Source of the DNA: Heterobilharzia americana
Lineage: Eukaryota > Platyhelminthes > Trematoda > Strigeidida > Schistosomatidae
NCBI GenBank assembly: GCA_944470555.2
Contig: OX104132.1
Location: 13,277,755 to 13,341,754 of the forward strand
Length of the DNA stretch: 64,000 bases
Direction of reading: 5' to 3'
Shown here: one piece after another, positions 35,701-45,455 of the stretch
How positions within the stretch are numbered: the first letter of the stretch is position 1
Layout: each line of letters begins with the position of its first letter
Position numbers and translations under genes: made by a program
Notes under the pieces: model-generated
Told to the model about the DNA's origin: nothing
Seen by the model: only the letters and a program-made list of their open reading frames with translations
Database searches by the model: none

Positions 35701-37639
35701 GATACTGAAGATCAGATGGTCAGAAAGAATAAGCAACAAAAAACTCTGGGAACAAACTAACCAAGAGCCTTATCACCTAACAAGTATACAGAAGAAATTG
35801 GAGATGGATTGAACATACACTGAGAAGACCACTGTAATTGAGTCCATTATGATTGAATGGAGGGAGAGAGATTGATTATTGAATTTTTGTTCATCGAATC
35901 AACACCCAATACATGGAATAGGAATGGTACAACACCTATACCAGAGATATGGAAAATTTTGCTAACTATAGAAACAAAGAATATCATGTGATAGGAGTTT
36001 AAAAATCAGATGTCAAAAGTAGTATGATTACATTGGTATGATTATGAACAGTGATAATTTATGCTCAGAACACCATCAAGTAAATAATACTGTATCACTG
36101 TGTGTTATAAATCAAATAAACGTATCTAATATGAAAGTATTATATCTATCATTCGCATAAAATCTTGTTACAATAATTAGGGTTTAAAATGCAATTTAGA
36201 CTTGATAAAAGTTGAATTTTGTAGCTCACAGTAGACCACCAAGTCAGTGGATTCTTTTCATGTTACGACTATATCGCATCTAAGTCTATCGATGTAGACT
36301 GTTTTCAAGGGATGAATCTAAACGGAACCTTGAGAATTATTTAAACAACCACTTTTACTGACTTAACATTAACTGCAAAACTCTCTTCCTAAAGGTTATG
36401 CAGTTATAATTCATTAGTCTAAGCAATCAATCACTTTTTTAACCTACTCACTCAAGTTCACTTGACTTACTTTGACATGGGGTAGCATTACAAATCCGTC
36501 CTACACTATACGTATCCTTCATAGCCTAATGCACCTTCAGTACCCAGCTCTATTGAGTTATAACCGGATAAAGTGGTGTTCACATGACACTGAGCTATAC
36601 TCCTGATGTATTCAGTGTATTCAGGATTTATGATGTATTCATTTCTATTCCAGTTAACTCTCACTTCGATTGCTCTAAATTAAATGGATTCTTGTGTGTA
36701 TTTGGCCAATGGTCTCAAGTTAAACCCTTGTAAATGTCAGATTGTTAATTTTAGCCTCAAGCGTAAACAAAACTTGTGTAAGCTGCTTAAATCTCATGAT
36801 GCCTGCTGTGCATTGATGGTATTTCTGTAGAAAGTAAATCGAGTGTTAACTATCTTGGATTGAGTTATACACCCGTCTCATATCTTGTTGACTTGTAAAA
36901 AGGTCTTTCGTTTAACGTTCCACATAAAGAAACTGGAGGCTCTCTAGTATAACTTAATCTCCACTTTTACAGCTTATTAATTCCTGCATTTTACCTATTC
37001 TTCTCTATTGTTCCCCATTGGTCTTTACTGGTTTACTAAAAAAAGACTATGTTATATTGATTAGGGCTGGCTTTGAAAACTGTCAGTAGGGTGTGTGGTG
37101 TGCGTCTGGCCCTACTGATTAACACTGTAGTTAGCAGACATTTAGATTCTAGAAAACACTGAGCATCCACTTCATTCACAGCTTTTTCTTTGTATCTTCT
37201 CAGGGAAGACAAAAAGAAACTACATAAGACTACACACTCGTACAGCCAAGCGTAAGAATTCAACTGTACCTTACCTAGCAATCATATTATATGAGGAGAA
37301 AAGTGTTAGAGCAAAACTCATATATCAACTTTGTAACAGTTAAACAATCTCATTTAAATAATTCATCTAACCATGTAGAATTTGTTCGTTTTTAATATTC
37401 GTTACGTTACTTAAATGTTTATGATGGAACAGTTCGAGATGTTATAAAGGAGTATATACATCCATATATTTTGTTGTTGTTGCAATATATCATGCTGAGA
37501 ATTACAATTTGTACCACGAATTGTTTGGAATAAAGTGTTTATTATTATTATTATTATTAGCAGTAGTAGTAGTAGTATTGGAGACGTGCTACTGAAGCCC
37601 TATGTTCCATTAGGAACCCAAGGGACAAATAATAATAAC

Positions 37640-37700
<61 letters not shown>

Positions 37701-39464
37701 GTAGTATTGGCGGTGTTGGTAGTAGTAGTACTCGATATCTCAGCATTTACAAGAATGCTAAAGAAATCTAGGTAAATTTCAATCTTGCTATCTGGCTATT
37801 AGTAGACCATAGTTTTATCATGTAGACTGTGTGATATTGTGTTCTAGCGAAAAATTGTGTTTGGATAAAGTTTTTTTTGACTCTATACTTATCTACTTCT
37901 AATTTATATTCTTAGGTCTACTTTCTGATGTCAATATATTAACGCGTATGAACCAAGCATCTATTCAACGCTATATGGAGTTGACTACGAGTACAAATGA
38001 TATGACGAGAAAATTAATTGATATCAATAATCGTTGTTAGTTTACGAGGACTACTTTTTCTATTTATAATATATATGTATGTATATAACTGCCTATTAGT
38101 TAAATCAGAGTATTTGAGATTTCAATGCTAAATCTGTTTGGATATTTATCCACCTATCAATTAATTTTGGCATTCCCTAATATTCGACGTTGTCACCTTA
38201 AGTTTTCGCCTCCCCGTACACCGTTTGTTTCTTACGATATAAGTGTTTTACTTTCTTTACTTGTAATTCGCTTCTGTCTAATATAGAATATTAATTCTTG
38301 AGGGATATTTTTTTTTGTATGCCATTAGTGCTTCAGCAACTAAAATCTGTTGGAGAAAGTCTTTCACTTGTCAACCATACTCAACTTGATGTCTTACAGT
38401 TGTGCATGACATTCCTGATTAGATCTAAAGTTTGCTGATCACTTCAAATTTTAACTCTCCACTATCTACCTGTGCCAAGTATATTTCGATTTTCAACATG
38501 TCCGAGTGACTCTAAAAGACCAGTCTATCAATTGCTGAAATAACCCATTGGTCATTGCTAACTTTTTATTTATTACAAAACTACCTATTCGATTGAGACG
38601 CAGAAAGGTGATTAGTTATTTCAGTAGTTGGTAGGGTGACCTTTAGAGTAGTTTCATATGTCAATCATTTCACCTATTCAGTCAGTTGGATCTGGTTTGA
38701 TAGGCCATTTGGAAAAGGAATTTTAATAGTGTAATTAGAAGACAAAGTTTATCTGAACAATGTGATGTATTTGTGCAATACATTTCGAACCATCTTATCC
38801 CCCACACACTTACTTGTCAAGTCAATATATATTAAATCGAGGAGTGGGAGAGGGGAATACAACAGTTAACACAATAGGGGATTAAATTTAAGAAAGGTGG
38901 GAACAAACAGGAAGTGATCCAGTTGACACTAATCTTGATAAGAAAACTATGTTTACCAAGGTAGGGTGTTCTCGCACCCTCAGTTTCGTCCAATCCAATG
39001 CAAGCGAGGTGTGGTAAACTGCCCGTTTAATAGGATATATCATGTCCGTACATCATATACAATGGCTAAAGATATCAAATTACTAACGAAAACACTTATA
39101 GAAAGCTGATACATAGTTGACATAGTTGGTCCTAATCTTGATGAAAAAACAACGTTTACCAGGGTAGGGGTAGTGTAAGAACAAATTGTTTTGTACACAT
39201 AAAGGTGGTTTCAATTTGTGTATGACTATGGCTTCCGCAAATCTGAGAATATGTCCTTGACTGTTTCTATATAAGACTTTGAAAGCTGTTTGAACATTAA
39301 CTTTGTGGCCTGTTTCTATGATATGTTTAGCTATAGATGAAGAGGGTCGTCTCCCTCCAGCGTTTATCGCTGTTTCACGCTCCACTTTTTTTTGAAGTCA
39401 TTTAGGCACATGTTCTCCCACCCTCAGTTTCATGACTCGATTACTCCTCCCTTTGTATGTGTGA

Positions 39465-39504
<40 letters not shown>

Positions 39505-42500
39505 ATTGGTAAACAAAATGGGATGTGACGTAATCATTGATGCAGTGTTTAGGTTTCTGGTGAAGCATGTTTTGTTTTTTCCCCAATGATAAGATTGACT
39601 GCGTAATATGTTTTCCTGATGGCTGATCTCAGCCTACGTCTCAAAATGATACTATGCAACTCCTCTCTGTTATGGTAGAGTGATATGGATGCTTTTCTTA
39701 GGAACCGTGTATAGAGTTGGCTTTGATGCTACTTGACCTCTACAACGGTTTATAAACTTCAATTTCAATAAACGAACAACTGCAATCTCAGCTCACTGTT
39801 ATCTCAATTTGGAGATTCGTGGAGACTTAGTGATTTTTAAAGTTGGTATTCATCATGGACTGACATCAGTTGGAGTAATATTGGAAACCTGGGAGCACTG
39901 GACAGCTGTTTCATCCTAGCGTGGGACTCCTCAGTAGTGCGTACCCATAACTATTTTTTAGTTTTAATAGTCGTGGTTTTATTCAATTAAACGCTCAATG
40001 ATTAATTAACAGTGCAAAGTTGTAATTTATTCTACTATCCAGTCATGAGATAATGTGAATGGTTCATAGAGTTTTTGACTATTTATATGTTTCCTGCGAA
40101 GAGATATCAACCAATTGATAATTTCCCCTGAATACAGTAAGTCATATGGATGAAAATCAGTTTCAGTCACCTAGTTGAGACGTTTTTCAACATTTGACCA
40201 TCTGAGATAGCCGTAGTTTGGCAGACTAGTATTTATACTGGGTGACGATTGAAGGTGAAATGAAAATTTGGATCGCGGCCGGATTCGAATCAGGAACCAC
40301 CCGGTTTCCGGCCCGATGGTCTACCATCTGAGCTACGAGATTCGACTACTGGCCAGAATTTTATTTCACCTTAATCACCAAAGGTTTTTCCCGGTCAGCA
40401 GTCAGACCTCGTAGCTCAGCCGGTAGAGCATCGGGCCGGAAGCCCAGTGGTCGCTGGTTCGAATCCGACCATGGTCCAAATTTTCATTTCACCTTCAATC
40501 ACCACCCAGTATAAAATAAAGAATGTCTAACTGTATTGCATATAATGTTGCTTTGCATACTTATTCTCTTTTATTCTTAATTCTTTGTGGTTTTTTATCA
40601 ACCTCCCAGTTGATTCATTACGTGATGCATTGAAGAAAATCGATAATTTCAACAATGAAATTGAACAATTGGAAAAGAAAGCGTCTGAAATAGACTTATT
40701 AACGAGACAACTAGGTAATTTTTGTCTTTCTTCCTAAACTAAATTGAAAATATTTAACAGATTAACAGAGAAATAATGTAACCTCTGCTATGGTTTTATA
40801 TTGTGTTATTAGAAGTTAGTACATTGCCAAACCCGCCGCCTGCCCAGATGTTCAATCTTAGTAGAGGTAGGATTAGGTTGTAGGAAGGTGAGAGATGCTT
40901 AGACCAAGAAGTAGCATCAGTCTGTGAAGTCTTTCTACTGTTGGTAGAACCGTATAGAAAGGTGTAGACTACCTGACTGATGTCCTTGAGACAAAAGGAA
41001 TCACTGGTTGAAGACGACTGATGAAATACCTGGGAATTATCATCACCCATCAACATAGGACCAGACATTACTGCGTAACCCTACGATTTGCCACAGCTCA
41101 TATCAATACATCAAGTAAAAATGCAGTCAGGTAGGAGATGCAGAAAAGAAACTTCAGTCAAAAGAAATATTAAGTACGAAAAGTGAGAAAGGCAAAATGA
41201 GAAAATGGTGAGATTCGGTATAGCATTAAGATGGGGATAATGTGTTTATACATTTGCGCCACTGACATCGGTTCTGAGCCATATCACTTAGAGTTAGTCT
41301 CCAACCTCTGGTTCCTCTTTTCCCGCGGGCTCCAACCACCCAGTCTGCATCGCCCCATATGGTTCCCACATGCCTGGGAATCGGTCATACTGGTACTGAT
41401 CTATTCACTGTTTGACGTCTTCTAAAGCATGAATCTTTTCACTGACCCTGATTTTAAAACTGTTTCTCCTTCGTCTACTCTGATATCAGTCCTTTTCTGT
41501 CTGTTTGTTCTTTTCATGTATGAACTTGTAGTGATACACTTGTTCGCTAGGTTCTACGTTGGTTTTGTCTCTTTCTGTCTGTCTGTCTGACATGCCGAAA
41601 CAGATGAAGTTGAGTTGAATTCCGAACTAGGGAACTGCACTACCCAACTGTTTAGGCGATTTTAATGCAGGTCATAGGATTTTTTGTATTCGCCCATTCT
41701 CTATCATATTTGACGTTTATACTGAGACATGATACAAGAAATATTTTCCTCTAGGTTCTTGATCACATTGTGAGCAGTCAGTGCGGTGTTTTGACCTAGA
41801 ATGACAAACTGGTATGGTATGATGGTCACTTGAATCGCAATTAGCAAGTTGGGTTAGCTCTTGTTCTGTCTGTCAGTTTAGGTCCACGCAAGTTGTGTAA
41901 TCAGCAGCACGATAGATTTGATCAATCGGACACAATTGCCAGGACTCCCTAGATCTAGGTCTCGCGTTTGTTTATACTCGTCAGCAAGACGTAGCTCCAA
42001 CCTCAAGCGAGTTTATGTCCCGTTGCTGTTGTCAGAGACGTTTCCTATGGAGGTATTGGGTCCTCTAGTGGCCTCTTGTAGGATTGAGTACTATGTGTTG
42101 TTGGTCACTGGCGAGTAACCGATTTCATCTTATTATCTAAAACTTAATGTTGACTCAACCTGATACATAAAAAAAACATACATATGATTTAAGTTTATTA
42201 ATTTACTGACTGTTAAAGTTACATGGGAGAAAAAACTAGGAACTGCTTGGTTTGGGGTGAGGTACTACCTGATACACGCAGTTGCTGGTTAGACCCCTTG
42301 TCATTGGTCTTAGGTGCGTACTGCTGAGTAGTCCCAAACTAGTACGAAACAGCTGTCCAGTGCTCCTAGGTTTTCCGTAGTTCTTCACCTTATATCAGTC
42401 TGTGATGAATACTACCTGGAAATGCATATGCTTTATATCATCTGATTACTGTACGTCTATATTTCCAAACTTTCTGTATCTAAACTCTTGTTTCATTCAA

Positions 42501-44969
42501 TATTCTATTCTTTTTTTTAATATTCTCTTATTGCAGGGTACTAAAATGTTGAGACTTTAACAGACGCAGTACTATGCCTATGCCCCTCCCCCCTTCCCAT
42601 ATTGTTCCAGTAGGCTAATCAGCTTGTCGAATAGTACTCCTCGGATGACTATCATATTAGTTCCTTTTCTACAGTTATTGAAAGGATATGGTGATTTCAG
42701 ACGTAAGGGAAAGCAAATTACCTTGAAATAACTATCTGCTTTTCTTCTCAGTTGTCTCAGTTAATCTTTGCTACTTAGTTTTTCTTTTATTTACCTTTTA
42801 ATAATCTAAAAATTTTTGATAATCATTTTCAAGACTGTCTTCATCAAGAGCTTACATCAAGCTTGGACAGCGTTGAGGATTACAGAGTGCTGGATAGATA
42901 GTACTACCTAATTTGGGTTTCCTTAGCAATGGGCAACCACCACCCTTCGGAAGATAGCCCCAAGGACCTTCAGCTTCTTTCGATGATCATGTTATCTTTC
43001 AGTTACCGTTTTAATATAGATTGGTTTGCATTTCTTAGATAAAACTGAAATAATGCTGTTCACTGAAGATAATTCTGATCAGGAAGTTCAGAGTTGATGA
43101 AGTAAAGGACCTTAACATCTTATTGTTTGATACTTGTAATTTCCCGTTGGTATACAGGGTCGAATTACTTGACCTCTGTTGGCAGATTGGCTCCTATGCG
43201 GATGCCTCGATACTTCCGGGTATTCATCATGCTGTGTTTGTCTTGGCGACTAGCAGTGGACATATGTTTCGTCCTGTTTGGGACTCGTCAGCTGGATTTG
43301 CCTGCACCCCAGTGAGTGATGATGTCCCCACTGGGGCATGAGAGCCACCTCTTGTACAATGGGTATTAGTTGTCGTTCGGTACTTGCTTTACAGGGTTGA
43401 AAAACAGGGTCGAACAGAGGTCGAGCAATTCGACCCTCTATAGCAACGGGAAATTACAAGTACCAAACGATAACTGATACACATTACACATTGTCTCTCG
43501 TGGCCTGATAGGCAGTGCTCTGTGGTTTGAAGTAATGAGTACTGGGTTGCTGGTACATCCATCTGACGAGTCTCAAGTCGGAAAGGATGCTCATCGTGGA
43601 TTCCACTGCTGGTCACCAAGATGAATACAACTTTAACATATGTTCTGTATACATTCCTTTGAAATGACATTTTACTTTGTTTCAAAGTTGTGCATTGTAT
43701 GCAAGTACTTTTGTACGATATTTAAGCAGCTACTTAACAACCTTGCACACTTTCAAATAGTGAATATCGGATTCATAGTTTACTCCGACTACTTTGACTT
43801 GAACAACCAGATAATATAGTATTCCCTCATGCAAAGCGCGTATCTGATAACCTGTAAGATGTTGAATTACCTTCCTACTAGTATTGCCATTTTTAGCAAG
43901 TAAGCTATTGCCATCTTCAGTTGATTTTGGTTTTGTCTTTTGCTGTTACGATAAGCTTAAGAAGCGGTCAATATTGTAGCAGTTACATTGCTTTGTCACT
44001 GGACAGTAACCAACTTCATGTTGTGTAGTATTAAGTGCTGATCGAATTCTGTCGATTATTTTGCAATGTCCCCACAAGACTAGGCAGCTCAGCATTTCGA
44101 TGCACTGATGTTAGCTAAATAGAGGCAATCGTCAGGAAGCCGTGGACTTTCGTTTCCTACTTTTGGGCACACGTCAACAAGGTGTATCTTCAGCCTTGAC
44201 GAAACTGATGTCCCGCCTGAGATTCGAACCTGCGTCACCCAATGCTGCAGTCAGAGACGTTACCACTAAGGTAATCGGGTCGTTTTTTTTACATATCTGC
44301 TTTTAGAATGATGACGTCATAGAAACTCTTCATCTGAGATAATCAAAATTCATGCCTTGGGATAAACTTCGGTATAGAGTAATGAGTTAACTACCGTGTT
44401 AGTGCAACTCAGCAGTTAGGCATAACTGTGATTTCTAGATCTTAAGCATCAGTTAATTTGTGAAACTTGTGATGCTAAGTATTTACCTAGGTTTAGGTAA
44501 GTGGTGGACTGAATTGTCAATACTACCACCTCTGTTTGTAAGACAAATATGTGTTGCCACTTTATTATCCCTAGGAAATAAAGAAAACAAGTCCTATCGT
44601 CTTATGCAAATCGAAAGTAGAGAAAGTACCCTAGTGTTTTATCGTAAATTCGCAAGCCACCTACTCCAAATTATTGTGTGTTTGTGTGTATAAATGTTAC
44701 TTATTTTGAATTATTGGGCATTTGAGCTTAAAGACTGGTGTATTTATCGTAAGATGGTATTCTTTTTAGTTGGATTACCGCAGAAATGTAAAGATGTGTG
44801 CCACTGAAGAGTCCAGTTAAGGACGAAAATTTTGGTTATCAATACCATTCTATATTGTCCACTAGTTATTAAGTCATCAATTTGTAATAGAAAGTTACTA
44901 CTTACTTTACTACTTATTTATTTATTCATTTCAGAGGATCGTTATAATAAACTGGAAACCATCAAATAA
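32569..44969 (+). CDS. BLOC1S2: BLOC-1 subunit 2 (BLOS2), four exons, complete
   Basis: Four exons join to 132 codons plus TAA, close to the roughly 142 residues of human BLOC1S2. All three introns (5208, 2574 and 4220 bases) are in phase 1 with GT-AG ends. The N-terminus is polar and Lys/Ala-rich. From about residue 36 the protein follows the family: VRDYLEYDFD, then VNILTRMNQASIQRYMEL, TRKLIDINNRFDSL, KKIDNFNNEIEQLEKKASEI and QLEDRYNKLE. This is the long heptad helix that ends 'LE.KYKKLEK' in human. The protein packs as a coiled coil in BLOC-1 (lysosome-related organelle biogenesis) and BORC (lysosome positioning through Arl8 and kinesin) on the cytosolic face. The ATG has A at -3 and no competing upstream ATG in the exon. 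The introns hold family B, CR1-like, Penelope-like and SINE debris. Family identity is strong. Confidence 0.88.
32758..34425. other. BLOC1S2 intron 1, first part
   Basis: No exon, RNA gene or named repeat is recognised. Confidence 0.4.
34430..34560 (-). mobile_element. Half SINE with degenerate hammerhead, fused to family B
   Basis: A minus-strand hammerhead-like block (34502-34552) keeps GGACGAAA and the 'GCTCCCAGG' tail. The core reads CTGTTG instead of CTGANGA, so it is dead. The phrase CATCATGGACCGACATCAGT (34468-34487) is the SINE end, also seen at 39.85 kb and inverted at 48.7 and 52.3 kb. Family B coding sequence begins about 10 bases past its edge. Confidence 0.5.
34561..35830 (+). 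mobile_element. Family B (RTE-like) element in BLOC1S2 intron 1
   Basis: The RT segment KLPKKGDLSLCKN is followed by RGIMLLSTPSKILCRIILER, LRPEQAGW, LYLNFIDFEK-like sequence and a GCLLSP-like box B. SHKLEDLQAKTDKL, QVNVEKIEVMKIPNQHYH, FIYLGNIVSTTGG and KLQTFINRCLHSILKIRWSE come next. Frames shift at least four times. The copy stops before the family 3' terminus. It shares the NQHYHQQ subfamily marker with the copy at 57.2-57.45 kb rather than with the one at 45.5 kb. Confidence 0.75.
35831..36599. other. Intron sequence without identifiable feature
   Basis: AT-rich; no motif recognised on either strand. Confidence 0.4.
36600..37320 (+). mobile_element. CR1-like (SR1/Pido-like) RT C-terminus
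   Basis: Interrupted plus-strand frames read WSQVKPL, then DGISVESKSSVNYLGLSYTP, then FNVPHKE. After these come LLIPAFYLFFSIVPHWSLLV and LALKTVSRVCGVRLALLINT with VVSRHLDS. These are the RT thumb and the C-terminal region of a CR1-type ORF2 ('V.YLG......W..H'). Several stops are in frame. This is a different part, and probably a different element, from the CR1-like copy at 10-12 kb. Confidence 0.5.
37541..37578. repeat. (ATT)n then (AGT)n microsatellites
   Basis: About six ATT units are followed by about five AGT units, directly left of a family B 3' terminus. Confidence 0.9.
37580..37626 (+). mobile_element. Family B 3' terminus, extreme 5' truncation
   Basis: About 47 bases matching only the last segment of family B: CTGAAGCCCTATGTTCCATT and then AGGAACCCAAGGGAC, followed by (AAT)n. 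The reverse complement of the same terminus ends the copies at 45.46, 47.07, 53.98 and 56.28 kb. Confidence 0.75.
37627..37700. repeat. (AAT)n 3' tail microsatellite
   Basis: About 24 AAT units with one early interruption directly follow the family B terminus. This is the usual short-repeat tail of RTE-type elements. Translation gives a meaningless poly-Asn frame. Confidence 0.9.
37916..38035 (+). CDS. BLOC1S2: BLOC1S2 exon 2
   Basis: The acceptor is TTCTTAG. The donor is taken as CGTT|GTTAGT, which keeps the reading frame into exon 3; reading through instead meets TAG at once. Encodes LLSDVNILTRMNQASIQRYM and then TSTNDMTRKLIDINNR, equivalent to 'YKLLENMNKLTSLKYLEMK' in vertebrates. Confidence 0.85.
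38041..38924. other. BLOC1S2 intron 2, first part
   Basis: T-rich; no named element or exon is seen. Confidence 0.4.
38925..39690 (-). mobile_element. Penelope-like element: RT end and GIY-YIG domain
   Basis: Read on the minus strand: LRRRLRSAIRKTYYAVNLII (RT C-terminus), then FVYQFTC, a CA/TG microsatellite, CGHTYKGRSNRVMKLRVGEH (GIY-YIG), INAGGRRPSSSIAKHIIETG (the 'S..A.H....GH' helix) and SQGHILRFAEAIVIHKLKP (the GIY-YIG C-terminal Glu region). About 190 bases further on (38.93-39.02 kb) the 'KLRV.EH' and 'PY.GK' phrases recur, indicating a partial tandem duplication. A frameshift and an in-frame TGA break the ORF. Confidence 0.65.
39465..39499. repeat. (CA)n microsatellite inside Penelope-like GIY-YIG frame
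   Basis: About 17 CA units. On the minus strand they read as Cys-Val repeats placed exactly between VYQFTC and CGHTYKGR, where the family normally has a short Cys-x-Cys. Confidence 0.9.
39846..39945 (-). mobile_element. Half SINE with near-intact hammerhead
   Basis: On the minus strand: CTGAGGA core, GTCC/GGAT stem II, GAAA, CAGCTG stem III and GTC cleavage triplet before CAGTGC. Stem I pairs GCACTA with CAGTGC with a mismatch only at the junction. The SINE end CATCATGGACTGACATCAGT (39851-39870) lies on the outer side. Only one arm is present here. Confidence 0.6.
39893..39942 (-). ncRNA. Hammerhead ribozyme candidate
   Basis: All invariant core bases are present (CTGAGGA, GAAA, GTC). Stem II closes with three Watson-Crick pairs and one G-U pair, and stem III is the loop-poor CAGCTG typical of this SINE. 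The C/A mismatch at the first stem I pair may lower activity. Confidence 0.5.
40205..40514. mobile_element. Palindromic pair of tRNA-derived SINEs
   Basis: The minus-strand tRNA-like head (40288-40352: GTAGCTCAGATGGTAGACCA, box B GATTCGAATCC) faces a plus-strand head (40402-40475: GTAGCTCAGCCGGTAGAGCA, box B GGTTCGAATCC). The outer ends TTTATACTGGG (40232) and CCCAGTATAAA (40504) are exact complements. The family is that of 23.6-24.25 kb but less worn. Confidence 0.65.
40610..40714 (+). CDS. BLOC1S2: BLOC1S2 exon 3
   Basis: The acceptor is ACCTCCCAG and the donor is CTAG|GTAATT. Encodes DSLRDALKKIDNFNNEIEQL and EKKASEIDLLTRQL, the core heptads of the C-terminal coiled coil. Confidence 0.9.
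40850..41580 (+). mobile_element. Family A 3' end with UTR, degenerate
   Basis: CTACCTGACTGATGTCC onward encodes the RCRLP...RNHWLK tail of family A. The 3' untranslated 'ATTCACTGTTTGACGTCTTC' and 'GTTCTACGTTGGTTTTG' phrases are shared with 19.0-19.2 kb. Inner parts are rearranged and include a second overlapping tail. Confidence 0.5.
42255..42420 (+). mobile_element. Half SINE with dead hammerhead
   Basis: TGCTGAGTAGTCCCAAACTA (42321-42340) keeps stem II and GAAA. The core is CTGAGTA, where CTGANGA needs G at position 8. CAGCTGTCCAGTGCTCC follows, as in the relatives. The tRNA-like head upstream is eroded. Confidence 0.5.
43125..43335 (+). mobile_element. Sm-alpha-like SINE, left part, with minus-strand hammerhead remnant
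   Basis: The leading flank (GGCTCCTATGCGGATGCCTC, 43188-43207) matches 25.05 kb and inverted 58.79 kb. The minus-strand hammerhead (about 43245-43300) has an intact CTGACGA, GTCC/GGAC stem II and GAAA, and CATATGTC before CACTGC. The 3' strand of stem I (CTGGATTC) is deleted, so it should not cleave in cis. Confidence 0.5.
43500..43650 (+). mobile_element. Sm-alpha-like arm with degenerate hammerhead
   Basis: GGTACATCCATCTGACGAGT (43552-43571) and GTGGATTCCACTGCTGG keep stem I and the core, but stem II and GAAA are scrambled (CAAGTCGGAAAGG). It may be the right arm of the element that begins at 43.13 kb. Confidence 0.4.
44100..44290 (-). mobile_element. tRNA-derived SINE, minus strand
   Basis: On the minus strand a box A-like TACCTTAGTGGTAACGTCTC is followed by box B GCAGGTTCGAATCTCAG, then GCGGGACATCAGTTTCGTC. 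A worn relative is at 51.17-51.33 kb. The stems do not fold as a tRNA gene. Confidence 0.5.
44800..44836 (+). ncRNA. Hammerhead-like motif with minimal stem III
   Basis: CTGAAGA (44804-44810), then GTCC, a six-base loop, GGAC (44821-44824), then GAAA and ATTTTGG. Stem I would be only CCA/TGG and stem III two A-U pairs without a loop. Such minimal hammerheads are known in Penelope-like elements and act as dimers. It lies about 100 bases before the last BLOC1S2 exon. Confidence 0.4.
44935..44969 (+). CDS. BLOC1S2: BLOC1S2 exon 4, terminal
   Basis: A 35-base coding end after TTTATTCATTTCAG. Encodes (E)DRYNKLETIK and TAA, matching the conserved 'LE.KYKKLEKR' terminus. Too short for ordinary ORF finding; placed by frame and family alignment. 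Confidence 0.82.
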
Positions 44970-45294
44970 TCGTTGAAATCTGTGTAGTGTTTATTATCAC
45001 CGTTACTACTTTGTCAGCTCATCTGCTTTTGTATATTCAGTAGATGGAGAGATAGAAAAGGAATACGATTGTTTCCTTCTCTTCTAAACTATAACTTCAC
45101 TTCCTCTTGATAGGTTCATTTGAAACATGTTTCTTTTGTGTTTCTATACAGTCTGTATTTGTGTACATATTTGGTAATTTAATCTTCAATGTAAATGAAC
45201 TATTCCAGTTGTTCTTTCAACTTTCTGGCCTACTATCAATTTACTGTTATATAAAATTACCAACTAGTGTGTCCTATTCATCATTCATGACTAT

Positions 45295-45351
45295 AATAAA
45301 CAGCGCACACAATTGTAACATGATGATAACTAAATCTACTGAAGTAATAAA
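45295..45351 (+). promoter_or_regulatory. Candidate BLOC1S2 poly(A) signals
   Basis: AATAAA occurs at 45295-45300 and 45346-45351, about 330 and 380 bases after the stop. Transcription would end just short of the family B copy that faces it. Confidence 0.4.
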
Positions 45352-45402
45352 ATGAGTTCATTGTAGTTGAGCCTATTGGACTCTGCTTTCAATTATCAAT
45401 CA

Positions 45403-45403
<1 letters not shown>

Positions 45404-45454
<51 letters not shown>
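45404..45454. repeat. (ATT)n tail of family B copy
   Basis: About 17 ATT units abut the 3' terminus of the minus-strand family B copy. On the element strand this is a (TAA)n tail. Confidence 0.95.

Positions 45455-45455
<1 letters not shown>

Noticed and set aside
37535..37771. 78-codon frame with a poly-Asn run
   Set aside because: It is the (AAT)n tail of a truncated family B element, with no coding context.
40402..40475. tRNA gene with clear box A and box B
   Set aside because: The acceptor stem and other arms do not close consistently, and the same sequence recurs inverted 50 bases away and at 23.7-24.2 kb, as a SINE head does.
42255..42420. Active hammerhead ribozyme at 42.3 kb
   Set aside because: The core is CTGAGTA, with the invariant G8 lost.
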